A DNA stretch of 64,000 nucleotides, from assembly GCA_036571765.1 (NCBI GenBank), contig BROE01000014.1:4974538-5038537 (forward strand). Reading direction: 5' to 3'. Shown in pieces: positions 1-13,100 of this stretch; the stretch's first letter is position 1, and each line of letters begins with the position of its first letter. Below the pieces are notes generated by a model. That model did not search any database and had not been told where the DNA came from. It worked only from the letters and a program-made list of their open reading frames with translations. The DNA comes from Plecoglossus altivelis (lineage: Eukaryota; Chordata; Actinopteri; Osmeriformes; Plecoglossidae). The position numbers and the translations under genes were made by a program.

Positions 1-607
1 ATATCCATATCTGAGGGTGGGGCTCTGATGTCATCGGTGGAACAGTCCAATAACCTGCAGGAGCCTGGGACGAGCACGGGGGAGTTTGGATGGCTGCCGT
101 TCAGTGACGTCTTTCGCCCACGGAAGCCGAGCATCGCCCCTGCGGTCCGCTCCGTTCCCCTCTGGTGGGCGGGCGGGCGGGGGGGGGAGGAGGAAAAAAA
201 TCCCAGGGCCTCTTGTGGGGGACCCAGAGGGCCAGCTCCCAGCCCGGGTCCAGTCCCACCTTCCCCACGGCCGCAGAGCAGCAAGGGTCCAGCCTGGCCA
301 CACAGGCTCAGTGGGTCCCTCCCATATGTCAGGAGGACGTGCCTGTGGAGACCGAGAGAGCCAGACCCAGGGCCAGACCCAGGGCCAGACCCAGGGCCAG
401 AGCCAGAGCAGGGCAGCCAAGGCTGGGCTGAATCACAGCTGCCTCCCACGGCCATCCCGACTCTGGCCATCTCCTTTGACAGGAGGAACTATCGAAGCAG
501 GGTTGTCTGCATGGTGGTGGTGACACAGCAAGGCACACTGATGAGAGTGTGTTCGACCTGGCTGAGCGCGTGTGTGTGTGTGTGTGTTGAGGCAGTGGGC
601 TACTCAC
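1..607. other. creb5 last intron (part), with 12-bp and CA repeats
   Basis: Intronic. It holds about 3.3 copies of a 12-bp unit (CCAGACCCAGGG) at 361-402, a poly-G/A-rich stretch at 170-200, and a TG tract at 569-588 that reads as CA in the creb5 pre-mRNA just beyond the donor at 607. ORFs here are composition artefacts. Confidence 0.7.
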
Positions 608-716
608 TGAGGTAACCTTGGGGATCTTTCTGCATAGTGGTGATGGGACAGTCCTTGTGTGTGAGGAGAAGTTGCTTGAGCTGGGTCACCTCGTTTTTCA
701 GCATGGTCACCTCATT
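608..716 (-). CDS. creb5: creb5 exon: C-terminal half of leucine zipper
   Basis: Acceptor TTTCAG and donor CTCA|GTGAGT, 36 codons plus one base. It encodes [20 protein letters not shown] and then [16 protein letters not shown]. Leucines continue the heptads of the previous exon. The next (last) coding exon, expected to begin SPESSPPASP as in human, is not found in bases 1-607 in any minus-strand frame, so it lies outside the window. Confidence 0.95.
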
Positions 717-3700
717 CTGAAACACACACACGCGTCAAAACTGGGTTAGGGTTAACTTATGAGCAAGACTGAGCAACACTACCATCAACACGTGAATGAT
801 GTGGTTTTTAAAGAGTCGACGTGATTGGGAAATTCTGTTAAATGTTTTTCTTGATGACCTCATGATACTTTGTCTGCCTTCTGACAACATTTAAGTAAAT
901 TACAAATGCCATACGCCTCATACCAGAGATTAAGATAAGATCTTTATCAGAAATGTGATTTGGAAAAAAACATTTCAAAACGTTAAATCAAAACGTTCAA
1001 AACAGGCAGGGTTCAAAGCTTTCTATTTGAGATTTTAGTGTCGCTGGAGTGGGTGAGCTGTCTCTGAACCAACAGAAGCTCATTCATATGAATGGGACAG
1101 TGCCAGAGAGCATTCATTTAATTTCTCTCAAAGACAGAAATAACAACAAATGAATCAGGAACATTTGTGAAGACATCTGTGGGGTCTACATGAAGGGATA
1201 CAAAAAAGAAACACTCTGGTCTGGCAGGTGTTTTCCCAGGTAGGGGTGTTCGTGGAAGAGAGCATACTTTCAAAAACAGAAACTACGGAACTTTGTCTCC
1301 GCTTCTTCTAATGAAGATAAGATCATGAAGATCTCCAAACTGTGTGGTTCTGTACCTGGAGCTGCATGTTGGTCTGGGTGAGCTCCTCAGCTTTTTTCTC
1401 CAGGGACATCACCCACACTTTCCTCTTCTGCCGGCACCGTGTGGCCGCCGCCCGGTTCCTCTCCAGAAACTTCCGTCGCCGCTCATCCGGGTCCTCGTCA
1501 ACCACCCGCCTGCGCCGGCCACCGCTGGGGGGCGGAGACTGCAGCGTTTGCGTGGGCTGCATCTGCTGTGCCGCCGGGGACATCTGTAACCCGGGGAGAC
1601 AGATGTCACAAGGGTCAAACTCACACACGAGTCCCTGATCGAACTCTGTAGTACATTCCAGACAATGCTTGAAATCGAAATTTCTATTGTAGCCCCTTTA
1701 CATGAGTAAATGTCCCAGAGCTCTTAACATTGCTCAAAGAACTGAACCTACGACCCTCAATCTTGGATGTGTCAAATTTCCCAGCCATCTGATATGTGTA
1801 CACATCATGTGAAACCTACCATTTGAACCATTTGGTATAGGAACATTTGGCATACCATCGAAATTAAATTAATCTGGATGTTCATCCAATGGAGTGTCCC
1901 TAACATGGCCTGGTCTGCCTTATTCATGCCTTCATCTCCAGCCTAGCAGTTAAACATGCTCTGTCTGAGCAGCCTGGGGAGCAGCCAGTCACCTGTCCGC
2001 TGAGCCTCCCCACCCCCCCCCCCCCCCACCCCACCCCACCCTCCTCCACTGAACAAGCATCCATACACTGTAGCACCTCCTGCAGGCAGCCCCTCTGTGT
2101 CTGGACCTTCCCTAAAAACAACACCTGCCCCAGCCCCGCAGCGTGGCCCTGCTGGCCTGTCTGTGCTCGTCGGGATCCGGGACAGAGAGAGAGAAGGCTG
2201 ATTCACTGGCTCTGCCCACCCTGTTAAAGAGGTGTCAGGGCAGCGTTTTTCCACCGCCCACTTCCACTCAGACTAACGCTCCCAGACGCCCAGTCAAAAG
2301 GCCCGTTTCTGGAGCCCAACGCCCGCTGACTGATCCTGACGTTTACTTGGCAAGGTCAAGTGTTTTCAGGCTCCAGATCGTTACCTTTTTTCTTTTTTTT
2401 ACGAGGACCTGGAAAACCCAAGCTGCTTTGATGGCTGCTGTGTATACACTGGGTGTTATTCCACCACTTTAATGGCTCATTTGGAACGCACATATAGATC
2501 CTTAGTGACTGTCACGTCCTCAATTACAAATACAAAGATATTTGAATTGACGGAGCTCAAAGTGACCGTCATCGTGTTTGATAACTTGACACAGAATCTA
2601 TCATCAGTACTGAGTACTGCACTGATCATAACCACGGCTGTTAAACCCACCCTGCTCTGAGACACCTGGACCGTGTTGTGACCGCTTAACAGCAGCCAGG
2701 CCGAGTTGGGAGGAGCCAGGGTGTGGGTCACTGTTTCCAAATGAGAGCTCTGCAAACCGTTTACAGCCGGCAGTTTACGACCTCTCTGTGACCCTTGCAT
2801 CCATGGAGGGCCCCTGTCTCTGACCCGTGGCTGACCAGCCTCGCAGGAAAAAATGACCCTCGAGCCTGCTGCCAGGAAACCACTTGGCAGTCCAGCCGCG
2901 GCAAAGGAAATTGTGTTTGACCAGTGTTTTACAGTGAATCTGGAACGCAGTCATTTCCACCGCTGCTCAATTGACTTTAGACCACTAATGACTGTCTGTT
3001 TGATGGGCTATGTAAGAGGCATCTGAACCAGTGTCTACCCTGGGTCTTGGTAGAGTAGAGTAGGTGATTTGGGCTAAACACGTGGTTTTAGTGACTACCA
3101 GGATTTGTAAGCTGCGAAAATGTGGGGGTGGTTTTAGGTTGGAAGAGGCCACCTCCTGTCAATCTTGTGGAATGAGATCCTCTTTCCTGATTGACTCACC
3201 TGGGATCCTCCAGAGTGCATCCCGTGGTGGGGGGAGGTCTGGTGCGGAAGGCCAGGGTGGAGGTGAGGCTGATGAGAGTTGTGGTGGGGGTTGTGTCCCT
3301 GGGGGTGGTGATGGTGCCCTCCCTGGCCGTGCCCCTGGGCGTGGTTGTGGTGGTGGTGGGCGTGGTGCTGGTAGCCGTGGGGAGGGCCCTGCATGTGCTG
3401 GTGCGGGTGGGAGTGCATGTGGTGGTGGCCTCCTTGCTCCTGCCGCGATGACATCATGTCCATCATGTGACCCATGGTGTTCATGTTGCCGTTGGCGATG
3501 GTTCCCGGGTGGTGCGCGAGTGCAGCTTTCAGCCTCTGCAGAGAGAAATGGGGAACATTTGCCATTGGTCACATTCAGCGATGTTTACTACTGAAGGTAT
3601 AGGTTGGTCTGTTTCTCGTACAGATGGTGTCAGTTGGCAGCAGGTAGAGTGGGCCAGATGACTCAATAAATATACCCAAATGTCAAAATAGCAATAAACA

Positions 3701-6700
3701 GTGAATTCTTACTAATCTGACTTCCTTTCTCCTTCTCTGCTCCCTTCTCTAATCATTCAGTCAGCCTTTCCCTCTCTCACTGCTGCAGCCCCAAATCTGC
3801 CTCAGCCTCTCTCCTAGCCTCTGCCTCTAAAAGCCTCTAACCCACCCTATGTCTCTGCCTCTGCCATCCCAGCTTGTGCGTTCCCAGCCTCAATCTCCCC
3901 AGCCTCCTTCTCAGCCTTGGTCTCTACCTCAGCCACTGCCCCAGCCTATGCCTCCCAGCCTCAGATTGGCTCCCCTCTGTTTACTCTGAGGTTTGTTGCT
4001 TTAACCGTGTGGTCACTGAGGACTCTGTGAGGAGTCGTCTCCAGCAGAAAGACCACGAAGGCCAGCATGTCTCCAGGTGCTGGCTTGTTCCCACTGTGTT
4101 TACCAGGCCCACCACTCCTCAACTGTCTATTAGTCTGGGCATCACTTGAAGACAGACCCCCAGAGTGAAAAAAGCCATTACCCAAACACAGCAATGCCAA
4201 AATATGTCTGCAGGCCCGATCTGTTGAAAACCAACTCAGACATCATAAAAAAGCTATGTCTGCACCCATTCATTATTCTGTTCCGATTTCATTCTGGAAT
4301 AACATTTGGAGAGAGTGTTGAGTCTGCAACAGCTAGTATGATTGATGCTGTTTGGTGCTGCTTCTTTCTCAAAGGTGTGCAGTTCTGCGTCAGTTTCTCA
4401 GAGTCAACGGGCTTCTTCTCAGTGGACTTGTGTGTTCATTATAGCTTTAAAAACACACTTACTAATCCCATCACTCTACTCAGTTCAAAGGTTTAGTTGT
4501 CTACTGGTCAACCATGTATTCCATTCTACTTTTTCCATTCTCCTCTCGTTTTCCTCTCCGTTTCCAGCGTACTCTCTTTCCTTCTCGACTCCTCGGACTG
4601 TACCTTCGTCACTCCCTCTCTCCATCCCCCTACCCATCCTCCCCCCTGCCCTCCCCTCCTCCTCCCAGCTGCTGTCAGTCAGTCCAGGCAGTGTCCAGGG
4701 CTCAGTATCTTTAACAACCTTCACATTCATGATTCCCACAGGGAACGGCAGACAGCTGGCCCGGATCACCGCACCGAACCAGAGCAAAACATCAGCCGCC
4801 CCTCCCTGACAATCCCCTCCTCCCTCTTCCCGCCCCGCCCATCCCTCTCTGTCCTCTCCCACACCTTCCTCTGCAGACCCCCCCTCTCCCTCATACCTCC
4901 CTCTCTCTTACTCTCTCTCGCTCTCTCGCTCTCTCTCTCTCTTTCTCTCTCCTTCAGTGGAAATCTGTCCAGGATAAAGGATAAGGCATCAAGACAGAAT
5001 AACAACCAAAAAAAGACACATTCACGCTATTTAGGCCGTACATCTGTCAGGGCCAGACGCAGAGGGAAAGAGGGCCAAGAATTTGCCGTTCAGCCTGGCC
5101 CAGCGATACAGCCAGCCTGACATGAAACCGGCAAAGTGAAACCATAACCCTGTCAAGCCTGTTTTTGCCAGATTGCAGTTTCTGCCTCTCAAACCAAAAC
5201 AGCACTGTATTCCCCATGTAGAAACAATGTTGTTGCTTATGCACTGGCTACTCATTGTTTACTGCCATCCATGTAAACTAAACGCATCATGATACAATGG
5301 AGACATAACCATTCTTCAATTCCACTCATGACGACTTCTACAACTTTTCCTCATTCAAATCGACCACCACATCAAACCCATCATACTCTGCTTCACAGTA
5401 TAAACACACTTTTGTGCTCCAACCACCAGCTCTTTACAGTGCCCCCATCAAGCTTCACACTCCTATAATCATCCTGTCACACTCTGACCACAAGCCCAGT
5501 AGCCTGACCCCATGTGACCACAGAGGTCAGGTTGGAAGCCAGACAGATAGCTCCCTGACCCCCAAGGACAGGGGTCGTGAAGGGGTCAGGCCTGCATCTT
5601 CTCTTCTTCCCTTCCTGAGTCTCTCTCAATGCACAGACTTTCCTTTCGCAATCACCTACCAACAGACGCCACAGTGCAACAACAAAGCAATAAATGTGTC
5701 TGATCTAAATTAGTCCCACACTTACTGTACTGCGAGACAAACAGGAGCCAGTATCAGAGCATAGCCGTGTTTCGACGCACTGACTGGGACATCTTCCATG
5801 TGTGTGTGAGGGTGTCATCTGAGGCTGGGCGGGCCATACACAAGCCTCCCCTTCAGGAGCCTCCCATCTGTCAATCAACAACCAGCTGTGGGCCCTCCCC
5901 TGTCAGAAACAGCCAACCTGCAGCTGTGGGGCACTCTGTGGGGCTATCTCTGGGCACTCGGTCACAGGCAGGCAAACTACAGACTGTTCCATCCAGCCAT
6001 GGCAGAGCAGAGGAGAGAAAAGCAGACAGGAGGAAAAGAGAGGAGATGGGAGAGGAGGAGAACAGTCCAGAGGAAGAGCAGAGCAGTCCAGAAGAAAAGC
6101 AGAGCAGTCTAGAGGAAGCGCAAAGCAGTCTAGAGAAAGAGCAGAGCAGTCTAGAGGAAGAGCAGAGCAGTCCAGCAGAAAAGCAGAGCAGTCTAGGCGA
6201 AGAGCAGAGCAGTCCAGAGGAAGGGCAGAGCAGTCTAGAGGAAGAGCAGAGCAATCTAGAGGAAGAGCAGAGCAGTCCAGAGGGAGAGCAGAGAAGTCTA
6301 GAGGAAGAGCAGAGCAGTCTAGAGGAAGAGCAAGCCAGTCTAGGGGGAGAGCAGAGAAGTCTAGAGCAGAAGGAAAAAAACCCAGAGCACAGTAGAGCAA
6401 AGCAGCTCTGAGTAGAGAAGAGCAGTTCAGAGCAGCTCAGAACAGAGAAGAACGTGGCAGAGGAGAGCAGAGCAGTCCTGAGCAGAGCACAACAGGCCAG
6501 AACAAGAGTGGTTTAGAGCAGAGCAGAGCAGCACAGCGCGGAGCAAGGCAGGGCAGGGCCCAGTGGAATGTGCCAGCCCATCCACCACCAGTGTCTGCTC
6601 TGCAGCCCAGCTAATGTGTTCTGAGGGCGGGTGAGACGGACGTCTGGGGGCCGGGGGCTGACTGGCTCCATGCCAGCCAGGCGTTCAGGGGACAGTGAGG

Positions 6701-6873
6701 CCGGGAGGGGGGGGGGGTGGAGAGAGAGCAGAGGCAGAGGCAGGGGGAGGGGAGTCTAGTACGGGGGAGAGGACGGCTCCCAGTCTCCACTCCACGAAGC
6801 CAGCCAGGCTAGAGAGAGAGAGGAGAGAGAGCCATCGGGCTACCCATGGAGGCTAGAGAGAGAGAGGAGAGAG

Positions 6874-6917
<44 letters not shown>

Positions 6918-9900
6918 CGTTTATCACGCCGGCTCTGAGGAGTCCAGCTGGCCAGGCTGGGCTATCTGTTTATTAATGAAATTAGACGGCATCCGAGGAG
7001 GAGCTGAGCGTTGCAGCCCAGCGGCAGGTCAGAGGGCTGGGGGCCCCGAATGCTCCTCCAGGCTCCAGGACGGAGACAGCAGCAAGCCCCAACAGAGGGT
7101 TCAAGTGTGTCTCTGACAGTATAACAAACTGTAGCTTTACTCTCAGCACGCACACAACATTTATTGGCAGCGTAAAGCGAAATCCTCCATAACACATGGG
7201 ATGGATGAAATCACTTCTGGGGAAATAAAACTGATAAGCCTTATCATGCAACAAACCGATTTGCAGACATGTTGGAAGACCACAGGGACCAGTCAGGGAA
7301 GCACAAACGAGAGGATCAACCACAAACTAAACTGTCTCCATGCAATGTTTCACCCCAGCATTATAGCATATTATAGAACAGCACACTGTACAGCCACAGA
7401 ACTACTCAAAGGGAAAACATCAGCCGACGACGTCCAGCCAGAGAGAGGCGGCGAAAAGGAAAAAAAAGGGGAAAAGAAGGAGAAAAGATAGAAAGAGATT
7501 CTCACCGTACCGGTTTCCTCCTCAGGGTGACTGTTCAGGACAGGTTCCTGCTCTGCCTCTACTTCCAGCCGGCTCAGCACCCCTCCAACAGGACTTATGT
7601 CCCCCCGCGTCAGGAACCGCAGTGACGCAGACGGAGAGGGCTAGCAGTGCGATGATGAGCAGGCTGCGCTCTTCAAACACCTTCATCAGGATCTCTAATG
7701 TCTCTCTAACTCATGGTTGTGTTCCTGCCCAGACTCTGCTCATCATCGGGGCTTTAGCAGCACCCTGCACGTTCACCTCTAATGACACGCTGGGTCTCGC
7801 GCACACACGCCAACACACGCACACACCAGCGCACCACGCACCAACACACACACTCGCACAAGCGCACGCAGGCCCACCGCACGCACAAACACAGTACGCA
7901 CCACATTCGCACTCACACAAATGCACCACAGACACAAACACGCCACACACACCACACACACATAAAAAAGCTCCAGAGGCTACATTGATGCCACAGTAAA
8001 CAGTCATTATGTCTGCACAGGTGTTAGCTGGTGGTGGTGCATCCCAGCCCTTGCTGCTCTCTGCTCTCCCATGGTAGGAAGCTCCTGTGTGACCTATGAC
8101 CTGGAAAGGCATGCCCCCCTCTGCCCTCCACACCTTCTGTCTCCACAGTGCAGAAAACATTATTTTTATGGGACTGGATGTGGCTGCCTAAGAGGGACAT
8201 AAAGAAAATGTCCTCCAATGCCATAAAGAACATGCTAGGGACATTTTTTTATCCAACGTTTTTGACAAATCAACCACTTTAATCACTTCTTTGGAACAAG
8301 GCTTTTAGGGGGGAAAAGGCATCAATCAAAGCCGTGTCTTCCTCGCCCCAGCCGTACGCAGTCACAGACAAGACAAGTGCTAACAATGCCTATCGATCCA
8401 CACCGATAATAAACGCCTGGGAAACGCCAGCCCCGATTCAGTCCACTTTCACCTCAGAAGAGAGGCACACCGTCGGCCCTCCGACCCCTGACCCCACCCC
8501 CCCCCCCCACTGCCTTGCCCCCCCCCCCCCATTTCAGGCAGATTCAGAGCCGCCAGGGTGATCAGCCATTAACGATATTTATGAACGTGGGTTTCCTCTC
8601 TGACGCTGGGTCCCTCTGAGTGATGTTCCTGTGAGTGCCCCGGGGCCCATCCTGAGAAGATGCTCAGGTTTCTCCTGGACAGATGACTTCATATCTATTA
8701 ATGGCGCTAGGAGAATGAGAGGGCGGGGAGCAGGTACAAAAGGAGGAGGCCACGCCCGCCTCAGGATGGGTAAATCAAACCCAATGAGGTCAGGGTGAGC
8801 ACTTTTATTCCCCTTAAAAGTGGAGCGGACGATCAGGGGGTTGGAGGCGTCTTTGGCGCCTCTGAGCAAAGAAAAGCGGCTCAGTAAGGTCTGAAAAGTC
8901 AGCGCCAAAGTGCTACGATATGACCGGAGTTTTGTTTTTTTAAACCGAGAGACACCTCTTCCTTTATGGATGCGGGGGAGAAATGCAGGGCGACGTTTCT
9001 GCGCTAAAGCATGGCAGCAAAAAACAGGTTCCGCTGCTGTGTACGGTGCCTCGCGTGCACCCGGTATGTCTAATTGCATCATAAATCAACGATGTAACTT
9101 TCCTGGCAATCGTCTTTGTGGGGCCCAGCCACCAGCCGACTGCACCCCTAAACCATCCCCCCCTACCCACACCCAATTTTTACCCCCGGCTCCTAAACCT
9201 GGCATGGGTTCACCATCTGCAGGAGAGGGGCGGGGAGTTGGGCTGGGCTGTGCCAAGCACTAAGAGTCCTCTAATCCCCCCTCTGTGTCCTCCACCAGCA
9301 CTACCCACCCATGCCCGCCCCAAGTACCCTCTCCACACACACACACACACACTCCCCAACCCCCCCATTAGATCAGTTTATTAGATTTCCCTCTTGTCCT
9401 AAGAGGCAGAACCCCCCCCCTTTCCAATCCCCCCCATTACTCCAGCCCTGCCTCCCTCACTCTCCTCCATCTCTCCCTCTCCCCCGCCTCCCCTGCCACC
9501 CCCTGCCCTAGCCAAGAGCTGGGGACTGTTAAACTGATTTCCTCAGGGACCGCAGAGCCAGACAGCCTGATGAGAGTGCAGAGCTGTAAAGTCTCTGTCG
9601 AGGAGACTCTCCCCAGCTCAACGGCTGTAGTCCTGGAGCCGGAGGCCGGGGGCCGGGGACCTGGCCGGACCTGAGCCTCCCTGCCGTTCCTCACAGACGT
9701 AAAAGCCGGGCTGCTTCTACCGGGGGCCCCGCCGCCCTGCTGGTGCGGCTCGGAGACAAGGCGGCGTGGGCGCAGAGAGACACGCCTCCACAGGAGAGCA
9801 CTCCAAACGTGCGCTCATGCTCTTGGCTGAGTCTCTGCTCCCTGTCAGGCTAATAGATGGGCCTCTGACTCCACACTGAATATCCACACACTGTTTCCCC

Positions 9901-10122
9901 TTGTAAAGAATGGCTCTGGAGCTACATGCACGGTTATCACCACAGCACCATAGCCTTCAGCATGACAGAGGTGGGAGAGAGAGAGAGGGAGAGATAAGGA
10001 GAGCTTGTGGGAGGGAGGGGGACATAAATAACTAACCCTAAGTCAGAAAAAATAAAGGTATAAAGAAATTGATACCCACGTTACTCAAGTAGGAAAATCA
10101 TAGCAGAGTGTATCAAAAGTTA

Positions 10123-10153
<31 letters not shown>

Positions 10154-13100
10154 CCCTCCCACCCCCAGCCCCCAAACTAGCTGATAGTCATGCATCAAAC
10201 TCAGCGTTCCTCAGACAGCAGGATGGATCCCCTGGAAGGAATTCCACTAAAGGTTCACTTTCATCTGACTTTGACAGATGGCTGGAACAACAGAAAGGTT
10301 ACCAGAGTCTGCTTTTTCTGTGGGTGAATTGCAACCAGTAATGATGACAGTAAGGATAACAGGAAAACTCTGTGGTAATAGTGTTGTAATTGCATTTTTA
10401 TTCCCAATGTCTTACCAAATGTATTAATGTGTCATTTTTTACAACTTACATTTTTTGACGGAGTAAATGGTAACATAGAGACATACATGGAGTAATACCT
10501 CTGTATTGACATGAAGCTATGATGCTCTCATCTTGAGAGATCCCCGCTCAGTCTGGGGTGTGTATACAGAGCGAATCAAAAGAGCGTCATCCTCAGTGTA
10601 TCAACTGTTCATCCACTAACCCAAGTTCCATCTCTAGTATTTGACACCTATCGACACACAAGCACACGCAAACACCAACACACCCACCGCTTGCAGTCGG
10701 TGGCCCAGTCCATCAGGCGAGGGGGGCTCTGTGGGGTCCAGTCTGGCTCCTCTGGTGAGGCGAGGCTGGTTTACCCAAGCTTGGCCCTGCCAGAGCACCG
10801 GCCCCATTCACAGGCCCTGAACCGTGTCCAAATGGCCTTCACACACACGCCTCCCACCATCCCAGCTAAAACAACACGCAGTCACCCAAAGACAAACAGC
10901 CGGACCTTCTGCTCCAAGCCCGCCAGCCTGCCACCCTCGCTGCCCTCTCCTGTCCATACCCCCCACCCTCTCTCTCTCTCACACACACATATATACAAAC
11001 ACGTAAGGTCCCACCCATCTTTGAGACAAATAAACGAGTAAAATGAATGACGGTTTCAATGAATCGTTCAATTAAATGAATCTACTCGCATCCGTCTCAC
11101 AATGTTGTTCAGGGCCTCCTTTTCTTTACGAAGACACCCTGTTTATAAGCATGGGGCTGGATGTGACCACCCTTCAGACGAGGAGCTCTGAAAACCCCCA
11201 CACTGTAGATGAAACAGAACGCTGCAAAGACAGGCCTCGCAGCTACAGTTCACCAAAAGCTTGGAGTCAAGAGGTTGGGTGAAGCACCCGGCGCAGTAGG
11301 TGTAGATGAGTCACAGGGAGTCACAGTAGTGTGCTGTTGTCATGGCTTCAGACAGACAGACAGACAGACCCGCCTTTGGCACCACTGCTGAGGGGCCAAG
11401 GGAGAGCCCCCCTCGCCCAAATCCACCACAGTTAGTTATCAGACATCACCAGAGCTCGTCCACCCCTCACTATACTTTACCATCCTCTGACTCTACAGCT
11501 GGACAGGACTGTACTATAAAATCCACACACCTTCCAGAGCCTTAGGGGGATAATGTCAACCACCTGTAAGAGCTACTTTTGGAAAAGACACCAAGGACCC
11601 TCCCCTTGGTGAAACGGTCCTTATTTCTGCTATTTGTCTCTGCCTTTTGTCCCCAGTTTAACTCTCTCCTGCTCTCGCTGACACGCGCATGCGTCATGGA
11701 CGCGCGCTCACCCGCGCGGGCACACACCGTACGCCCGAGCGTTCGCGGGCGCTTTAACCCTGCGTGGGCGGCGGAGCTCTGCGGAGCAGAGTTGCAGCCC
11801 GAGGATTCAGCTGTGCTCTTAGCTCACCGTCTCCCAGCGATGACATCATCCCCTGACAATGCAACCATTCATGCAGATGTTGCTTGGAAAACCTGGAGCT
11901 AAGCCCCTATTGTGAGCTGCCCCTCCTAACAATGCCATGTCGAGCCAGAGGTGCTCGTCTAGTTGAGGGGAAGAAGATAAATGTAACACGTAACAGGGTT
12001 TACTGTTTTAATGGAGTGCTTCCTTACTGTATAAATGACTTCACATTAAGCAGTGGATGGTTGACATGTGATTTGGTTGCTTTATAACTGTTAGTGTCGG
12101 TTTAGGAGTTGGCATGTCTTACTAACATGATTAAGATAACATGACATCGATATTTCAAAGTGGAGTTTCAAGAAAACGTATTTCGTTTAATGCTGGATCC
12201 ATTCCATCCGAATTTGGAAATGGAAAAGGATAACATCGTAACAGTAAAACTCATGCTGACAAAAAGAAAAAAGAAAAGAAGAAGTAGAACTCAAGCTGCA
12301 TTCTTTGATTTTGATGGCGGGTCTCTGCGTATTATGAAATGTTTCTTTAAGAGGCGCTCCGGTACCCCCCCCCCCCCCCCCTCCCCAACTCCAGTAAAAA
12401 GGAGTACATTTAGCGCATGCCAAGAATTATGTCACCACCCCATCCTGCGCCAGCTCCACAGCCAGCAGAACAGCGGTCTAGGAACATATAGCATTGTTTA
12501 CCTCATGAAAAACTCAGCACCTAGCCTGATGCTTAGTGACAAATTTATTGTCCTTAGTAACAATGTAAACAAAAGATAATTACAGAGATAATAAATAGCA
12601 CATTTTCATACAACGGCTCACCAAACCGGTACCTTTATGACTTTGCAGTTGAAGCCGGAGAAACAGGACAGAAAAAAGCAAGATAGGAGCTAAACAAAAT
12701 CTGGAGATTCGTCTCCGTGGCAGCCAACACCACTTTGAAATCTGACCTGCTCACATTTCTGACTTATGTCTGGTGGTTGGCACAACAAGACACATTTTGG
12801 AAGAACTTGATAAGAGGGCTTGGGCTTCCCTTCCTGCAGCAATGAGAAGTGAAAGTCTTTTGTTGTGCAAATACAAAATACAAAACAATTTTTAAAAATG
12901 TGTACGTGTGTTTATATGTGTGTGTGTGTGTGTGCATGTTTGCATGTGCATGCCTGTTTACGTGAGTGTGTGGGTGTGCATATCTGTGTGTGTATTTGTG
13001 TGTGGGCGTGTATGCTTGGCTGAGAGTATGTGTGTGTGCTTTCATGTGTGTGTGTACAAGCATGTGGCACCATGCTAGGGACGATGACGCAGGCTCGGAG

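Noticed and set aside
1..607. Search for the last creb5 coding exon
   Set aside because: No frame on the minus strand matches the expected SPESSPPASP...NPIL tail.
740..757. GGGTTAGGGTTAAC, telomere-like
   Set aside because: Only two units; chance.
5767..6411. 214-codon Glu/Gln/Ser repeat protein
   Set aside because: Its repeat part is an 18-bp minisatellite open on both strands, inside a creb5 intron.
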